Positions 52,158 to 62,229 of a DNA stretch of 64,000 nt are shown piece after piece (position 1 is the first letter of the stretch; each line of letters begins with the position of its first letter). The translations under genes and the position numbers were made by a program. Source of the stretch: Robertkochia solimangrovi (GTDB lineage: Bacteria; Bacteroidota; Bacteroidia; Flavobacteriales; Flavobacteriaceae). The DNA lies in the NCBI RefSeq assembly GCF_007279655.1, contig NZ_QKWN01000009.1:62001-126000 (forward strand), given 5' to 3'. The notes under the pieces are model-generated. The model was not told where the DNA came from, made no database searches, and saw only the letters and a program-made list of their open reading frames with translations.

Positions 52158-54410
52158 ATGAATCGTTCTCCAAAATTCATTTTTCTACCCCTGATTTTTT
52201 TGTTGCTAATAGCTTCCTGTAAAGAGCATTCTTCGGAAGAAGGATCATCTTCTGATGTCGAAACCACAACATCCGACAAGCCGGACTTTCCCTTTTATGA
52301 CACGGCCTTATCTACCGATGAAAGAATAGCAGACCTTATTTCAAGGCTGACGCTGGAGGAGAAGGCACTTCAAATGACCCATAATACGCCGCCGGTGGAA
52401 AGACTGGGGATTCCTGCATATAGTTATTGGAATGAAGCATTGCATGGGGTGGGGCGTTCAGGAGTAGCTACTGTTTTCCCGCAGGCGATCGGATTGGGAG
52501 CTACGTTTGACAGTGATCTTGCCTTTCGGGTAGCGAATGCGATCTCTGATGAAGCGCGAGCCATGTACAATGCATCAGCAGCAAAAGGATATAATAAACA
52601 ATATGGCGGACTCACCTTCTGGACACCCAATATAAATATATTTCGGGATCCGAGATGGGGGCGTGGTCAGGAGACCTATGGAGAGGATCCGTACCTGACA
52701 GGATTGCTCGGAGGGGCATTCGTCGACGGACTTCAGGGAGATGATCCGGATTATCTTAAAACCGCTGCTTGTGCCAAACATTATGCGGTTCATAGTGGCC
52801 CGGAAAAATTAAGACATCAATTCAATGCGGTAGCAAGCGATAAGGACCTGTGGGAAACTTATCTTCCGGCTTTTAAAACATTGGTCGATCATAAGGTGGA
52901 GGCAGTGATGTGTGCTTACAACAGTACCAATGGCGAGCCATGTTGTGCCAATGAATTTTTGATCAGTGATGTTTTACGAGAAAGGTGGGGTTTTAAAGGT
53001 CATGTGTTAAGTGATTGCTGGGCGATCACAGACTTTTATAATGTGGATAATGGTCATGGTGTCGTTGATGATGCTGTTGCTGCTGCGGCCCTGGCGGTAA
53101 AGAGCGGCGTGAGCCTGAATTGCGGAAGTTCCTATCCGAACCTGCCTGAGGCCGTGGCGAAAGGATATCTGACCGAAAAAGAGATCGATGAGCAACTTGC
53201 CATATTGTTACGAACACGGTTTAGACTCGGACTCTTCGATCCGAAAGGAAGTAATAAGTTCGATGCCATCAAACCCGAGGTGATCAATAGTAAAGAACAC
53301 CGTCAGCTAGCACGAGAAGTAGCACAAAAAGGAATGGTGCTTTTGAAGAATAATGGGGTGTTACCATTGCGAAATGACCTTTCAAATTATTATGTGACCG
53401 GTCCGAATGCGGCCAGTGTTGAAGTATTACTGGGGAATTATTACGGAGTCAATCCGGAGTTGGTTACCTTTCTGGAAGGTATCGCCAATGCGATCGAACC
53501 CGGAAGTCAGCTACAATACAGAATGGGCGCTTTGCTCGATCGTGATCCTGTTAATCCACAAGACTGGGCCTCTGGTAATGCCGGTACCAGCGATGCTACC
53601 ATCGCTGTTCTGGGGATCTCCGGATTACTGGAAGGCGAAGAGGGTGAATCGATCGCTTCTCCCAGTTTTGGTGATCGACTGGATTATGATATTCCAGCCA
53701 ATCAGATCACCTATTTAAAGAAGCTTAGAAACAGCGCGGGAGAACGCCCGATCATTAGTGTTATCACTGGTGGGAGTCCGATCAATCTGGCGGAAGTACA
53801 GGCCCTGTCCGATGCGGTGATATTTGCCTGGTATCCGGGGGAAGAAGGCGGGAATGCACTGGCGGATATCATTTTCGGAAAAGTGAATCCTTCCGGCCGA
53901 CTACCTTTAACCTTTCCAAAATCGCTGGATCAACTTCCTCCTTATGAAGATTACAGCATGAAGGGACGTACCTATAAATATATGAAAGCAGCACCTTTAT
54001 TTCCCTTTGGATATGGGTTGAGTTATACGACCTTCACCTATTCTGATCCTCAGGTTACCTTGAAGCAAACTGAAGAAGGATCTTCGGCCACCCTGACCTT
54101 TAATTTACATAATACCGGAAAGGTGGCGGGGGAAGAAGTGGTACAGTGCTATTTACACGCACCAGATGCTGAATTTACGGTCCCGAATGCAGAATTGAAA
54201 TCGGTGAAGCGGGTTTTCCTGGAACCCGGAGAAACGACAACCGTGACGATGGAGCTCGATCCAAAAGACCTGCGGGTTATCAATGATGCAGGGGAGTCCG
54301 TTCAAATCCCCGGCCAGGCTGAATTCATTATCGGCGGTTGCAGCCCTATGAAGGTCAACGATCTCCCAATCGCAAAGATGATTCGCGTTACCTTCCAATC
54401 CGGCGCGTAA
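52158..54410 (+). CDS. GH3 beta-xylosidase lipoprotein
   Basis: 750 residues; lipobox LLIASCKEH. GH3 N-terminal barrel (LISRLTLEEKALQM, YSYWNEALHGVGRSG, FWTPNINIFRDPRWGRGQETYGEDP), nucleophile Asp in GHVLSDCWAITDF, GH3 C-terminal sandwich domain (GMVLLKNNGVLPL, FAWYPGEEGGNALADIIFG) and fibronectin III-like tail (NTGKVAGEEVVQCYL). The ALHGVGR and EDPYLTG words are typical of xylosidase-type GH3. It releases xylose from oligosaccharides in the periplasm or at the surface. Confidence 0.93.
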   Translation: MNRSPKFIFLPLIFLLLIASCKEHSSEEGSSSDVETTTSDKPDFPFYDTALSTDERIADLISRLTLEEKALQMTHNTPPVERLGIPAYSYWNEALHGVGRSGVATVFPQAIGLGATFDSDLAFRVANAISDEARAMYNASAAKGYNKQYGGLTFWTPNINIFRDPRWGRGQETYGEDPYLTGLLGGAFVDGLQGDDPDYLKTAACAKHYAVHSGPEKLRHQFNAVASDKDLWETYLPAFKTLVDHKVEAVMCAYNSTNGEPCCANEFLISDVLRERWGFKGHVLSDCWAITDFYNVDNGHGVVDDAVAAAALAVKSGVSLNCGSSYPNLPEAVAKGYLTEKEIDEQLAILLRTRFRLGLFDPKGSNKFDAIKPEVINSKEHRQLAREVAQKGMVLLKNNGVLPLRNDLSNYYVTGPNAASVEVLLGNYYGVNPELVTFLEGIANAIEPGSQLQYRMGALLDRDPVNPQDWASGNAGTSDATIAVLGISGLLEGEEGESIASPSFGDRLDYDIPANQITYLKKLRNSAGERPIISVITGGSPINLAEVQALSDAVIFAWYPGEEGGNALADIIFGKVNPSGRLPLTFPKSLDQLPPYEDYSMKGRTYKYMKAAPLFPFGYGLSYTTFTYSDPQVTLKQTEEGSSATLTFNLHNTGKVAGEEVVQCYLHAPDAEFTVPNAELKSVKRVFLEPGETTTVTMELDPKDLRVINDAGESVQIPGQAEFIIGGCSPMKVNDLPIAKMIRVTFQSGA

Positions 54411-54480
54411 CATTTAAATTGTAGATGGTGAATTAAGAGTTAAGGATTAAGAATTAAGAGTTAAGAATTATGAATTAAGA

Positions 54481-55104
54481 ATTGAATTATAAAACTGTGT
54501 GCTCGTTCTCCATTCTCACACTGATCTTTAGGGAGACGAGGGAAGGTTTTAGATTGGTTTTCCCTTCCAATTCCACCCTTTAGGGCTGGGGTCAGCGAAT
54601 TGGGAGGGGGGGAGGATTGTGAATTGAGAATTATGAATTGAATTATAAAACTGTGTGCTCGTTCTCCATTCTCACACTGATCTTTAGGGAGACGAGGGAA
54701 GGTTTTAGATTGGTTTTCCCTTCCAATTCCACCCTTTAGGGCCGGGGTCAGCGAATTGGGAGGGGGGGGGTAGGATTGAGAATTGAGAATTAAGAATTAA
54801 GAATTATGAATTAAGAATTGAATTATAAAACTGTGTGCTCGTTCTCCATTCTCACACTGATCTTTAGGGAGACGAGGGAAGGTTTTAGATTGGTTTTCCC
54901 TTCCAATTCCACCCTTTAGGGCCGGGGTCAGCGAATTGGGAGGGGGATAGGATTGAGAATTGAGAATTAAGAATTGAATTATAAAACTGTGTGCTCGTTC
55001 TCCATTCTCACACTGATCTTTAGGGAGACGAGGGGAGGTTTTAGATTGGTTTTCCCTTCCAATTCCATCCTTTAGGGCCGGGGTCAGCGAATTGGGAGGG
55101 GGGG
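54481..55104. repeat. Four tandem copies of a 130-bp element with AATTAAGAATT-type spacers
   Basis: Cores at 54481-54610, 54637-54766, 54817-54946 and 54973-55102, nearly identical. Each contains CTCCATTCTCACACTGATC and ends in an inverted repeat CCCTTCCAATTC ... GAATTGGGAGGG. Spacers (26 or 50 bp) and flanks are short runs of GAATTAAGAATT/GAATTGAGAATT. The surrounding 54411-55215 has no gene. Probably a REP/MITE-like repeat that expanded by slippage. Confidence 0.85.
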
Positions 55105-55220
55105 GAGGATTGTGAATTGAGAATTAAGAATTGAGAATTAAGAATTGAGAATTAAGAATTAAATTATAATCTACAATTTACCACTTACCACTTACCACTT
55201 ACCACTTACCACTGTATGGA

Positions 55221-56252
55221 TTATTTTATCCGTTTGGAAGAGGCTCTTACAATGATCTCGGTACTGAGTACGGTAACTTCAGAAAGATTGTTGTCGGCAT
55301 TTTTCTGGTCGTGTTCCAGGATTCGTTGTGCTGCGATCTTTCCCATTTTAGCTGCGGGATGGGTAACGGTCGATAATGGAGGGTCGACGATAGAGGCGAT
55401 GGGATCATCGTTAAAGCCGATGATCGCAAGGTCTTCAGGGATATTGATGCCGCGTTTCTTAGCACAAATAATCGCACTTACCGCAGCTGTATCATTAGCG
55501 GAAAAGATCCCGTCGGGTGGATGTGGCAGATCAAGCAGTTTGTTCGTCGCTTTTTCACCTTCTTCGAAACTGAGGGTCTTTGCATGGATGATCAGGTCCT
55601 TATCGATCGGCAAACCGTATTCGCTTAACGCATCCAGATACCCTTTTTTACGGTCTTCATAAATGTTTCTTCGTTGTGCCCCGGCGAAATGTGCTATTCT
55701 ACGGCAACCTTGGTCGATCAGATGTTTGGTAGCATTATATCCTGCCGTATAATTGTCGATCACCACCTTATAGGAACTGAAGGTTTTAGGTACCCGGTCA
55801 ACGAATACGATTGGAATACCCTGATCTCTGAATTGTTGAAAATGCTCGATATTTCGGGTTTCCATCGCCAGAGAGACGATGAGTCCGCCCACACGACTAT
55901 CATAGAGAACCTTAGAATTGTCTACTTCATTTTCATAACTGTCGTTAGACTGGCTAATGATCACATTGAAACCGGCTTTTCTGGCAGTCTCTTCAATTCC
56001 GCTGATGAGCGTCGACATAAAAGGCCGATTGATCCTGGAGATCAGGATCCCGATGGTATTACTTCGATTGTTTCGCAGGCTGGCCGCCAGTGAATTCGGA
56101 CGGTATCCCATTTCCAGAGCAGCCTTTTTGATCACCTTAATCGTTTTTTTACTTATGCTTTTATGGTCATTCAGGGCTCTTGATATCGTGGAAGGAGAGT
56201 AATTTAGCTCTCGGGCGATATCATATATGGTGACCTCTTTCTTTTGATTCAT
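55221..56252 (-). CDS. LacI-family transcriptional regulator of the xylan locus
   Basis: 343 residues. HTH at about 8-30 (TIYDIARELNYSPSTISRALNDH) with hinge helix (YRPNSLAASLR), then a periplasmic-binding-protein-like sensor (TIGILISRINRPFMSTLISGIEETARKAGF ... GIFSANDTAAVSAI ... IGFNDDPIASIVDPPLSTV). The conserved operators at 39705, 51992, 52081 and 56509 fit the GalR/LacI type, and the operators lie next to the xylose and xylan genes. Xylose or a xylose derivative is the probable inducer (inference). Confidence 0.9.
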   Translation of the reverse strand: MNQKKEVTIYDIARELNYSPSTISRALNDHKSISKKTIKVIKKAALEMGYRPNSLAASLRNNRSNTIGILISRINRPFMSTLISGIEETARKAGFNVIISQSNDSYENEVDNSKVLYDSRVGGLIVSLAMETRNIEHFQQFRDQGIPIVFVDRVPKTFSSYKVVIDNYTAGYNATKHLIDQGCRRIAHFAGAQRRNIYEDRKKGYLDALSEYGLPIDKDLIIHAKTLSFEEGEKATNKLLDLPHPPDGIFSANDTAAVSAIICAKKRGINIPEDLAIIGFNDDPIASIVDPPLSTVTHPAAKMGKIAAQRILEHDQKNADNNLSEVTVLSTEIIVRASSKRIK

Positions 56253-56508
56253 TTGGCGATGGATTCAGTTAGGTTGATCATTCTTTAATGCTCGTATTTG
56301 GTGACGACTGAATATGGAGAAATCCGGTAGGAGATCGAAGCTCTCAAACGTGATTTTTCCAATTCCGGCACGGTAATATGACAAAATAAAATTACGTCAG
56401 GCAAATAAAATATCAGGAATTTAGATTTATTGTTAAATATTACTTTTTTTAGCCAGACTAATTTATATTTAAAAATTTTTGTAGCAATTTATTACGAATA
56501 TAGTTTAT

Positions 56509-56520
56509 GCAATCGATTCC
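56509..56520. promoter_or_regulatory. LacI-type operator, imperfect, before xylB
   Basis: GCAATCGATTCC matches the consensus at 11 of 12 positions, about 50 bp upstream of xylB. The rest of the 56253-56568 gap is AT-rich and carries no gene. Confidence 0.65.
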
Positions 56521-56568
56521 GTTAACTATATTTAAACTTTTAAATTTAATAAAAATTAGTTAATTACC

Positions 56569-58053
56569 ATGTATTGGATAGGTTTTGACCTTGGAAGTTC
56601 TTCCATTAAAGCCGCTTTGATCCGTTCGGAAGACGGAAAAGTCATTGCGGTTACGCAATATCCCGAAACAGAAATGCATATCAGTTCCCCGGAGATCGGA
56701 TGGGGTGAACAGGATCCTGAACTTTGGTGGGAAAATGCCTGTATCGCTTCCAGAAAGTTGATTGAAGTTTCTGGTGTGGCTTCCGGAGATATTAAGGGAA
56801 TAGGGATTTCCTATCAGATGCACGGACTCGTATTGGTAGATAAGGCGTATAAGGTCATCCGGCCCTCCATCATTTGGTGTGATAGTCGGGCCGTTTCCAG
56901 TGGTGATGCCTTGTTTGAATTGGCAGGAGAAGAGCGATGCCTGGAACATTTACTGAATTCTCCCGGCAATTTTACACTGGCAAAATTAAAATGGGTCAAA
57001 GATCACGAACCTGAAACTTTCGCTAAAATATATAAGTATATGTTACCCGGTGATTTTCTGGCATTACGCCTTACCGGAGAATGTATCACGACCCCTTCCG
57101 GACTTTCGGAGGGAATAGCCTATGATTTTAAATCGAATAATACCGCATCATGGTTACTGGAATTGGCGGGGATATCTCCTGAACTTGTACCTGAAATAAG
57201 GCCTTCCTTTTCCGAACAGGGACGCGTGACAAAGGCAGCAGCTAATGTTTCCGGACTCCCGGAAGGAATTCCGGTGATGTATCGTGCAGGAGACCAGCCT
57301 AATAATGCATTGGCCCTGAATGTACTTGAACCCGGGCAGATCGCAGCTACGGGAGGGACATCCGGGGTGGTGTATGCCATAACCGATCAGGTCACGACCA
57401 CGGAAAGCGTCAGAATTAACAGTTTCGCTCACGTGAATCATAGTCCGAATGCGCCGCGTATCGGAAAGATGTTGTGTATCAATGGAACCGGGATTCAATA
57501 TAGCTGGATGCGAAGCCAGGTTTCCGGAGGGAAATCTTATAATGAAATGAACGAGCTCGCTGCAACGGTACCGGTTGGTTCAGAAGGATTATGTATACTT
57601 CCATATGGAAATGGTGCAGAAAGGATGTTGCGCAATCAGTATAAAGGAGCCCGTATCTCCAATTTAAACTTTAATGTTCATCATCAGGCGCATTTATTTC
57701 GTGCTGCTTTGGAAGGGATAGCCTTTTCATTTGTTTATGGGATGGAAATTCTCGCAAAGGATGGAGCCAACATTCAAAGTATCAAAGCTGGGAATGATAA
57801 TTTGTTCAGGGCGGGTATCTTTTCAAATACAATTTCGATTCTTACGAATGCCCGTATCGATATCGTGGAGACCACAGGAGCTGTGGGTGCGGCCAGAGCC
57901 GCTGCGTACGCTTCAGGTGCATTCAAGTCTTTTGATGAGGCCGTGCAGACCGATAAGGTTCAGCTACAGTATGAACCCGACCACAGTGTTCTTGAGCAAT
58001 ACAAGACCGCTTATAATAACTGGAAACAAGAATTAAAAGCATATATAAACTAG
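56569..58053 (+). CDS. xylB: Xylulokinase
   Basis: 494 residues of the FGGY kinase family: [18 protein letters not shown] (ATP phosphate 1), [35 protein letters not shown], and [13 protein letters not shown]. The catalytic Asp is expected in [11 protein letters not shown]. Phosphorylates D-xylulose to xylulose-5-phosphate for the pentose phosphate pathway. First gene of the xylB-xylA-transporter run, behind an operator; xylA starts 16 bp after it. Confidence 0.93.
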   Translation: MYWIGFDLGSSSIKAALIRSEDGKVIAVTQYPETEMHISSPEIGWGEQDPELWWENACIASRKLIEVSGVASGDIKGIGISYQMHGLVLVDKAYKVIRPSIIWCDSRAVSSGDALFELAGEERCLEHLLNSPGNFTLAKLKWVKDHEPETFAKIYKYMLPGDFLALRLTGECITTPSGLSEGIAYDFKSNNTASWLLELAGISPELVPEIRPSFSEQGRVTKAAANVSGLPEGIPVMYRAGDQPNNALALNVLEPGQIAATGGTSGVVYAITDQVTTTESVRINSFAHVNHSPNAPRIGKMLCINGTGIQYSWMRSQVSGGKSYNEMNELAATVPVGSEGLCILPYGNGAERMLRNQYKGARISNLNFNVHHQAHLFRAALEGIAFSFVYGMEILAKDGANIQSIKAGNDNLFRAGIFSNTISILTNARIDIVETTGAVGAARAAAYASGAFKSFDEAVQTDKVQLQYEPDHSVLEQYKTAYNNWKQELKAYIN

Positions 58054-58069
58054 TAACATTTTAAATATT

Positions 58070-59395
58070 ATGGTAACTCTAGGTGAAAAGGAATTTTTCA
58101 AAGGAATAGGAAAGATCGCTTTTGAAGGCAGAGAATCAGATAATCCGATGGCTTTCAAATATTATGATGAGAACAAGGTAGTGGCAGGTAAGACACTGAA
58201 GGAGCATTTTAAATTTGCCATCGCTTACTGGCACACGTTCAATGCCGTTGGAACGGATCCGTTTGGAGGACCTACACAGAATTTTCCATGGATGACGGCT
58301 ACAGATCCGATACAACAGGCAAAAGATAAAATGGATGCAGCATTTGAGTTCATTACTAAGATCGGTGCTCCCTATTACTGCTTTCATGATGTGGATCTGA
58401 TCGCTGAAGGTGGTTCTTTACAGGAATTTGGTAAGCGATTGGAAATCATTACCGACTATGCAGCGGAAAAACAAAAGGCATCCGGCGTGAAACTCCTGTG
58501 GGGTACTGCCAATTGTTTCGGTCATGCCCGCTATATGAATGGTGCTGCCACGAACCCTGATTTTAAGGTGCTGGCCTATGCAGGGGCACAGATCAAAAAT
58601 GCGATCGATGCAACCATTAAGTTAGGAGGAGAGAACTACGTATTCTGGGGAGGCCGTGAAGGTTATATGTCGCTGCTGAACACCGATATGAAGAAGGAGC
58701 AGGATAATTTTGCAACCTTCCTGCATATGGCCAGAGATTATGCAAGAAAGCAAGGATTTAAAGGAACCTTTTTCATAGAACCGAAACCGATGGAACCTTC
58801 GAAACACCAGTACGATTTTGATGCGGCAACGGTGGTGGGATTCCTGAATAAATACGGACTACAGGATGATTTCAAGATCAATGTGGAAGTGAACCACGCG
58901 ACCCTGGCACAGCATACATTTGAGCATGAATTACAGGTGGCTGCAGACAACAACATGCTGGGTAGCATCGATGCTAACCGAGGAGACTATCAGAACGGTT
59001 GGGATACCGATCAATTCCCGGTAGATCTTTTCGAGGTGACCCAGGCGATGCTGGTATTCCTAAGAGCAGGCGGACTCCAGGGTGGGGGCGTTAATTTCGA
59101 TGCGAAGATCAGAAGGAATTCAACCGATCTTGAAGATATTTTCCATGCACATATCGGTGGAATGGATGTGTTTGCAAGAGCGCTGATGATCGCAGATAAT
59201 ATTATCCAAAAATCTCCGATGGAAAAAATGCGGGCAGACCGATATGCTTCCTTCGATAGTGGTAAAGGGAAAGAGTTCACAGAAGGTAAACTGACCTTTG
59301 AAGACCTTACAAAATATGCGGAAGCAAACCAGGATATCCCATCGATCAGCGGTAAACAGGAATTATACGAGAACATCATCAACCAATTCATCTGA
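58070..59395 (+). CDS. xylA: Xylose isomerase
   Basis: 441 residues, class II XylA length. Motifs: [28 protein letters not shown] (catalytic His, Asp), [25 protein letters not shown] (metal-ligand Glu, Lys), [18 protein letters not shown] (Glu, His), and [18 protein letters not shown] (Asp). Converts D-xylose to D-xylulose, then passed to XylB encoded just upstream. Confidence 0.96.
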   Translation: MVTLGEKEFFKGIGKIAFEGRESDNPMAFKYYDENKVVAGKTLKEHFKFAIAYWHTFNAVGTDPFGGPTQNFPWMTATDPIQQAKDKMDAAFEFITKIGAPYYCFHDVDLIAEGGSLQEFGKRLEIITDYAAEKQKASGVKLLWGTANCFGHARYMNGAATNPDFKVLAYAGAQIKNAIDATIKLGGENYVFWGGREGYMSLLNTDMKKEQDNFATFLHMARDYARKQGFKGTFFIEPKPMEPSKHQYDFDAATVVGFLNKYGLQDDFKINVEVNHATLAQHTFEHELQVAADNNMLGSIDANRGDYQNGWDTDQFPVDLFEVTQAMLVFLRAGGLQGGGVNFDAKIRRNSTDLEDIFHAHIGGMDVFARALMIADNIIQKSPMEKMRADRYASFDSGKGKEFTEGKLTFEDLTKYAEANQDIPSISGKQELYENIINQFI

Positions 59396-59481
59396 TGAGG
59401 GGTAATGTGAATTGTAAATGGTAGATTATAAATCAATTCTCAATTCTTAACTCTATTTCTCTTCCATTTCGCTGAACCCGG

Positions 59482-59525
59482 CCCTCGTATGTTAGCATTT
59501 GAATTAAAAGGCTAACATACGAGGG
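59482..59525. repeat. 15-bp perfect hairpin between xylA and the transporter
   Basis: CCCTCGTATGTTAGC and GCTAACATACGAGGG separated by 14 bp, no T-tract. It could attenuate or stabilise the xylBA transcript, or be a REP-like element. The rest of the 310-bp gap is AATTCTCAATTCTT-type repeats. Confidence 0.7.
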
Positions 59526-59534
59526 TTAGGGTAA

Positions 59535-59575
59535 AACGAGGGAAAGATCAGTGTGAGAATGGAGAACATGTACAC
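59535..59575 (-). repeat. Inverted partial copy of the 130-bp repeat
   Basis: Reverse complement carries GTTCTCCATTCTCACACTGA and TCTTTCCCTCGT, matching the start of the repeats at 54481-55102. Also flanked by AATTCTCAATT-type runs. Confidence 0.65.
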
Positions 59576-59705
59576 TGTTTAATTGTAAATGGTAGACTAT
59601 AATATAATTCTCAATTCTTAATTCTCAATTCTCAATTCTCAATTTATACCTTAACGAATAACTCACAACTGATAAACACTATTAACTAACCAAAACCAAA
59701 CTACT

Positions 59706-61367
59706 ATGAATTCTGTTTTAGAAACTGCCGACTGGGTGGTATTAGGACTGTATTTTCTGGCCTTAATGGCAGTTGCCGGCTGGGTGGTTCTGCAAAAGAA
59801 CAAAAATACAGAAGATTACTTTCTGGCCGGACGAAACGTGGGCTGGTTCGTGATCGGGGCTTCTATTTTCGCCTCGAATATCGGATCTGAACATGTGGTC
59901 GGACTTGCCGGTACGGGTGCCGAATCGGGGATGCCGATGGCGCATTATGAATTACATGCCTGGATCGTACTTCTCCTCGGATGGCTGTTCCTGCCATTTT
60001 ATATCCGGAGTGGTGCGTTTACGATGCCTGAGTTCCTTGAAAAACGCTTCGATAGTCGCTCGCGTTGGTTCCTGTCGATTTTTTCCCTGGCAGGATACGT
60101 GATCACTAAAGTATCCGTGACAATTTATGCCGGAGGTATTGTGGTTTCCGAACTGCTCGGAATCCCTTTCTGGTATGGGGCAATCGGTATCGTACTCTTC
60201 ACGGGACTATACACCATTATCGGAGGGATGAAGGCGGTGATCTATACGGAAACATTGCAGACGGTTATTCTCATCCTCGGTTCGGTGATTATTACCTGGC
60301 TTGGAATGGAAGCGGTTGGAGGCTGGGATCAACTTCAGGCTACGGTACGTGAGACGAGTCCGCAACATTTCAATATGTGGCGTTCGGCATCGGATCCGGA
60401 TTTTCCCTGGACAGGACTGCTGTTTGGAGGAACGGTCGTAGGGATCTGGTATTGGTGTACAGATCAATATATCGTACAGCGTACACTGGCCGCTAATAAT
60501 ATTAAAGTAGGGAGAAGAGGAGCGATTTTTGGAGCTTATCTGAAGATCTTGCCGATATTCATCTTTCTTATTCCCGGAATCATCGCTTATGCATTGGATC
60601 AACAGGGAGTGATCGAGCTTGGAAGAGCCGATGAAGCGTTCCCTACATTGGTTAAGGCATTATTACCGGTAGGACTTAAGGGGTTAGTAGCCGGAGGATT
60701 GATGGCAGCTCTTATGAGTTCACTGGCTTCTGTATTCAATTCATGTTCGACGATTTTCACCATCGATATCTATAAGAAACTCAGACCTGATGAAAGTGAG
60801 CGTAAACTATTGAATGTGGGTAGAATTGCAACCGGTATAGTTGTGGTTTTGGGGATCATCTGGATTCCGATTATGGAAAAGATAGGTGGAGGAGTCATGT
60901 ATCAGTACCTGCAAAGTGTACAATCCTATATCGCACCACCGATCACTGCAGTATTTGTCTTAGGGATATTATGGAAGCGTGTGAATTCGAAAGCAGCTAT
61001 TGTAACCCTTTTTGCAGGATTGATCGTCGCTGCGCTCCGTATTGGTGCCGAGCTGTACTATACCCCGGAAATTACCCATTTTAAAGAAACCGGTGAACAT
61101 TTACTGTCCGGAATAGGGTATAGGTTCGCCGTGATCAATTTTGCCAACATGGCGATCTTCATGTGTCTGTTTTCCATATTTCTATGTATCGCAATCACTT
61201 TATTGACCGAAGCGCCTAACTATAAAAAGATTCAAGGACTTGCTTTCGGTACACTTACGGAAGAACAAAAACAATCGGGTAAAGACAGTTTTACCTGGAT
61301 CGATATTGCAGCCTCACTGATCCTGATCGGGGTGGTCGTAACTATATTAACCTATTTTACCGGTTAA
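59706..61367 (+). CDS. Sodium:solute symporter (SSS family), probable xylose transporter
   Basis: 553 residues, about 14 membrane segments. SSS signatures: TEDYFLAGRNVGWFVIGASIFASNIGSEHVVGLAG (sodium site region), IIGGMKAVIYTE, WYWCTDQYIVQRTLAA, GLVAGGLMAALMSSLASVFNSCSTIFTIDIY. Sugar-type members (vSGLT-like) share the GSEHVVGLAGTGA words. Placement after xylA suggests import of xylose across the inner membrane. It is separated from xylA by 310 bp with a hairpin, so may have its own promoter. Confidence 0.88.
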   Translation: MNSVLETADWVVLGLYFLALMAVAGWVVLQKNKNTEDYFLAGRNVGWFVIGASIFASNIGSEHVVGLAGTGAESGMPMAHYELHAWIVLLLGWLFLPFYIRSGAFTMPEFLEKRFDSRSRWFLSIFSLAGYVITKVSVTIYAGGIVVSELLGIPFWYGAIGIVLFTGLYTIIGGMKAVIYTETLQTVILILGSVIITWLGMEAVGGWDQLQATVRETSPQHFNMWRSASDPDFPWTGLLFGGTVVGIWYWCTDQYIVQRTLAANNIKVGRRGAIFGAYLKILPIFIFLIPGIIAYALDQQGVIELGRADEAFPTLVKALLPVGLKGLVAGGLMAALMSSLASVFNSCSTIFTIDIYKKLRPDESERKLLNVGRIATGIVVVLGIIWIPIMEKIGGGVMYQYLQSVQSYIAPPITAVFVLGILWKRVNSKAAIVTLFAGLIVAALRIGAELYYTPEITHFKETGEHLLSGIGYRFAVINFANMAIFMCLFSIFLCIAITLLTEAPNYKKIQGLAFGTLTEEQKQSGKDSFTWIDIAASLILIGVVVTILTYFTG

Positions 61368-61394
61368 AGAATATTTAGATACAGTTGTTAAAAG

Positions 61395-61427
61395 GCAGCC
61401 AGTTCTTCAGAACAGGCTGCTTTTTTT
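61395..61427 (+). terminator. Terminator after the transporter
   Basis: Stem GCAGCC/GGCTGC around AGTTCTTCAGAACA (which itself pairs GTTCT/AGAAC), followed by seven T. Confidence 0.85.
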
Positions 61428-61488
61428 GTTTTGAACTTTTCTGTTATAAAATCAATGGTTAAATTGGACAGGTATTAAAATATCTCTT

Positions 61489-62226
61489 ATGCGATCTTTA
61501 CTTTGCCTGCCACTGCTTTTATTGTTTATCAATTGTGGAAATTCCTCGAAGAAATCAGAAGAACATCATACAGGCCTTTCCGAAGCGGCTGCGGCTGAAG
61601 TTCTGGTGAAGGACTCAATCCAACCGGTTTCTGAGCCTGAAACGCAAACATCAGTTCCTGATCTCACTGCGCTAAACGATACGGTTTTTGTTCGTCTTGC
61701 TGATTACAGCGATGATTTTCGATATGATCTCAGGTATGCTACAACGAATAATTTTTTAAAGAGTCAGGTTTATGAATGTCCTGAGTGCTATGTCCGTGCA
61801 ACCACGGCAAAGGCACTGATTGCGGTGAATGAGAAATTTATGGAGCAGGGCTACAGAATCAAATTTTTTGATTGTTACCGACCGCATGATGTGCAGAAAA
61901 AGATGTGGAAGATCATGCCGAATCCGATCTATGTGGCAGATCCTGCAGAAGGGTCTATTCATAATAAAGGCGGGGCGGTGGATATTACTTTGGAAACTTT
62001 GGAAGGAGAAGAATTACCGATGGGAACTACATTTGATTTCTTTGGAAGGGAAGCGCATCATGCCTATACCAAGCTTCCGGAAGATGTACTGAAAAACAGA
62101 AAACTTCTGAAAGAAACCATGGAGGAATTCGGCTTCGGCTCTATCACTTCAGAATGGTGGCATTATAATTATAAGCCGGTTCTTGACCTTTCTGTGGCAA
62201 ATTTCACTTGGGATTGCCCGGAGTGA
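61489..62226 (+). CDS. VanX-like D-Ala-D-Ala dipeptidase (M15D) lipoprotein
   Basis: 245 residues. Lipobox LLLLFINCG. M15D zinc peptidase: FDCYRPHDVQKKMW (substrate Arg), SIHNKGGAVDIT (His and Asp ligands), EWWHYNY (catalytic Glu, His ligand). Hydrolyses D-Ala-D-Ala dipeptides; in organisms without vancomycin resistance clusters it is thought to recycle cell-wall dipeptide. It is an unlinked housekeeping gene after the terminator. Confidence 0.9.
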   Translation: MRSLLCLPLLLLFINCGNSSKKSEEHHTGLSEAAAAEVLVKDSIQPVSEPETQTSVPDLTALNDTVFVRLADYSDDFRYDLRYATTNNFLKSQVYECPECYVRATTAKALIAVNEKFMEQGYRIKFFDCYRPHDVQKKMWKIMPNPIYVADPAEGSIHNKGGAVDITLETLEGEELPMGTTFDFFGREAHHAYTKLPEDVLKNRKLLKETMEEFGFGSITSEWWHYNYKPVLDLSVANFTWDCPE

Positions 62227-62229
62227 TCT

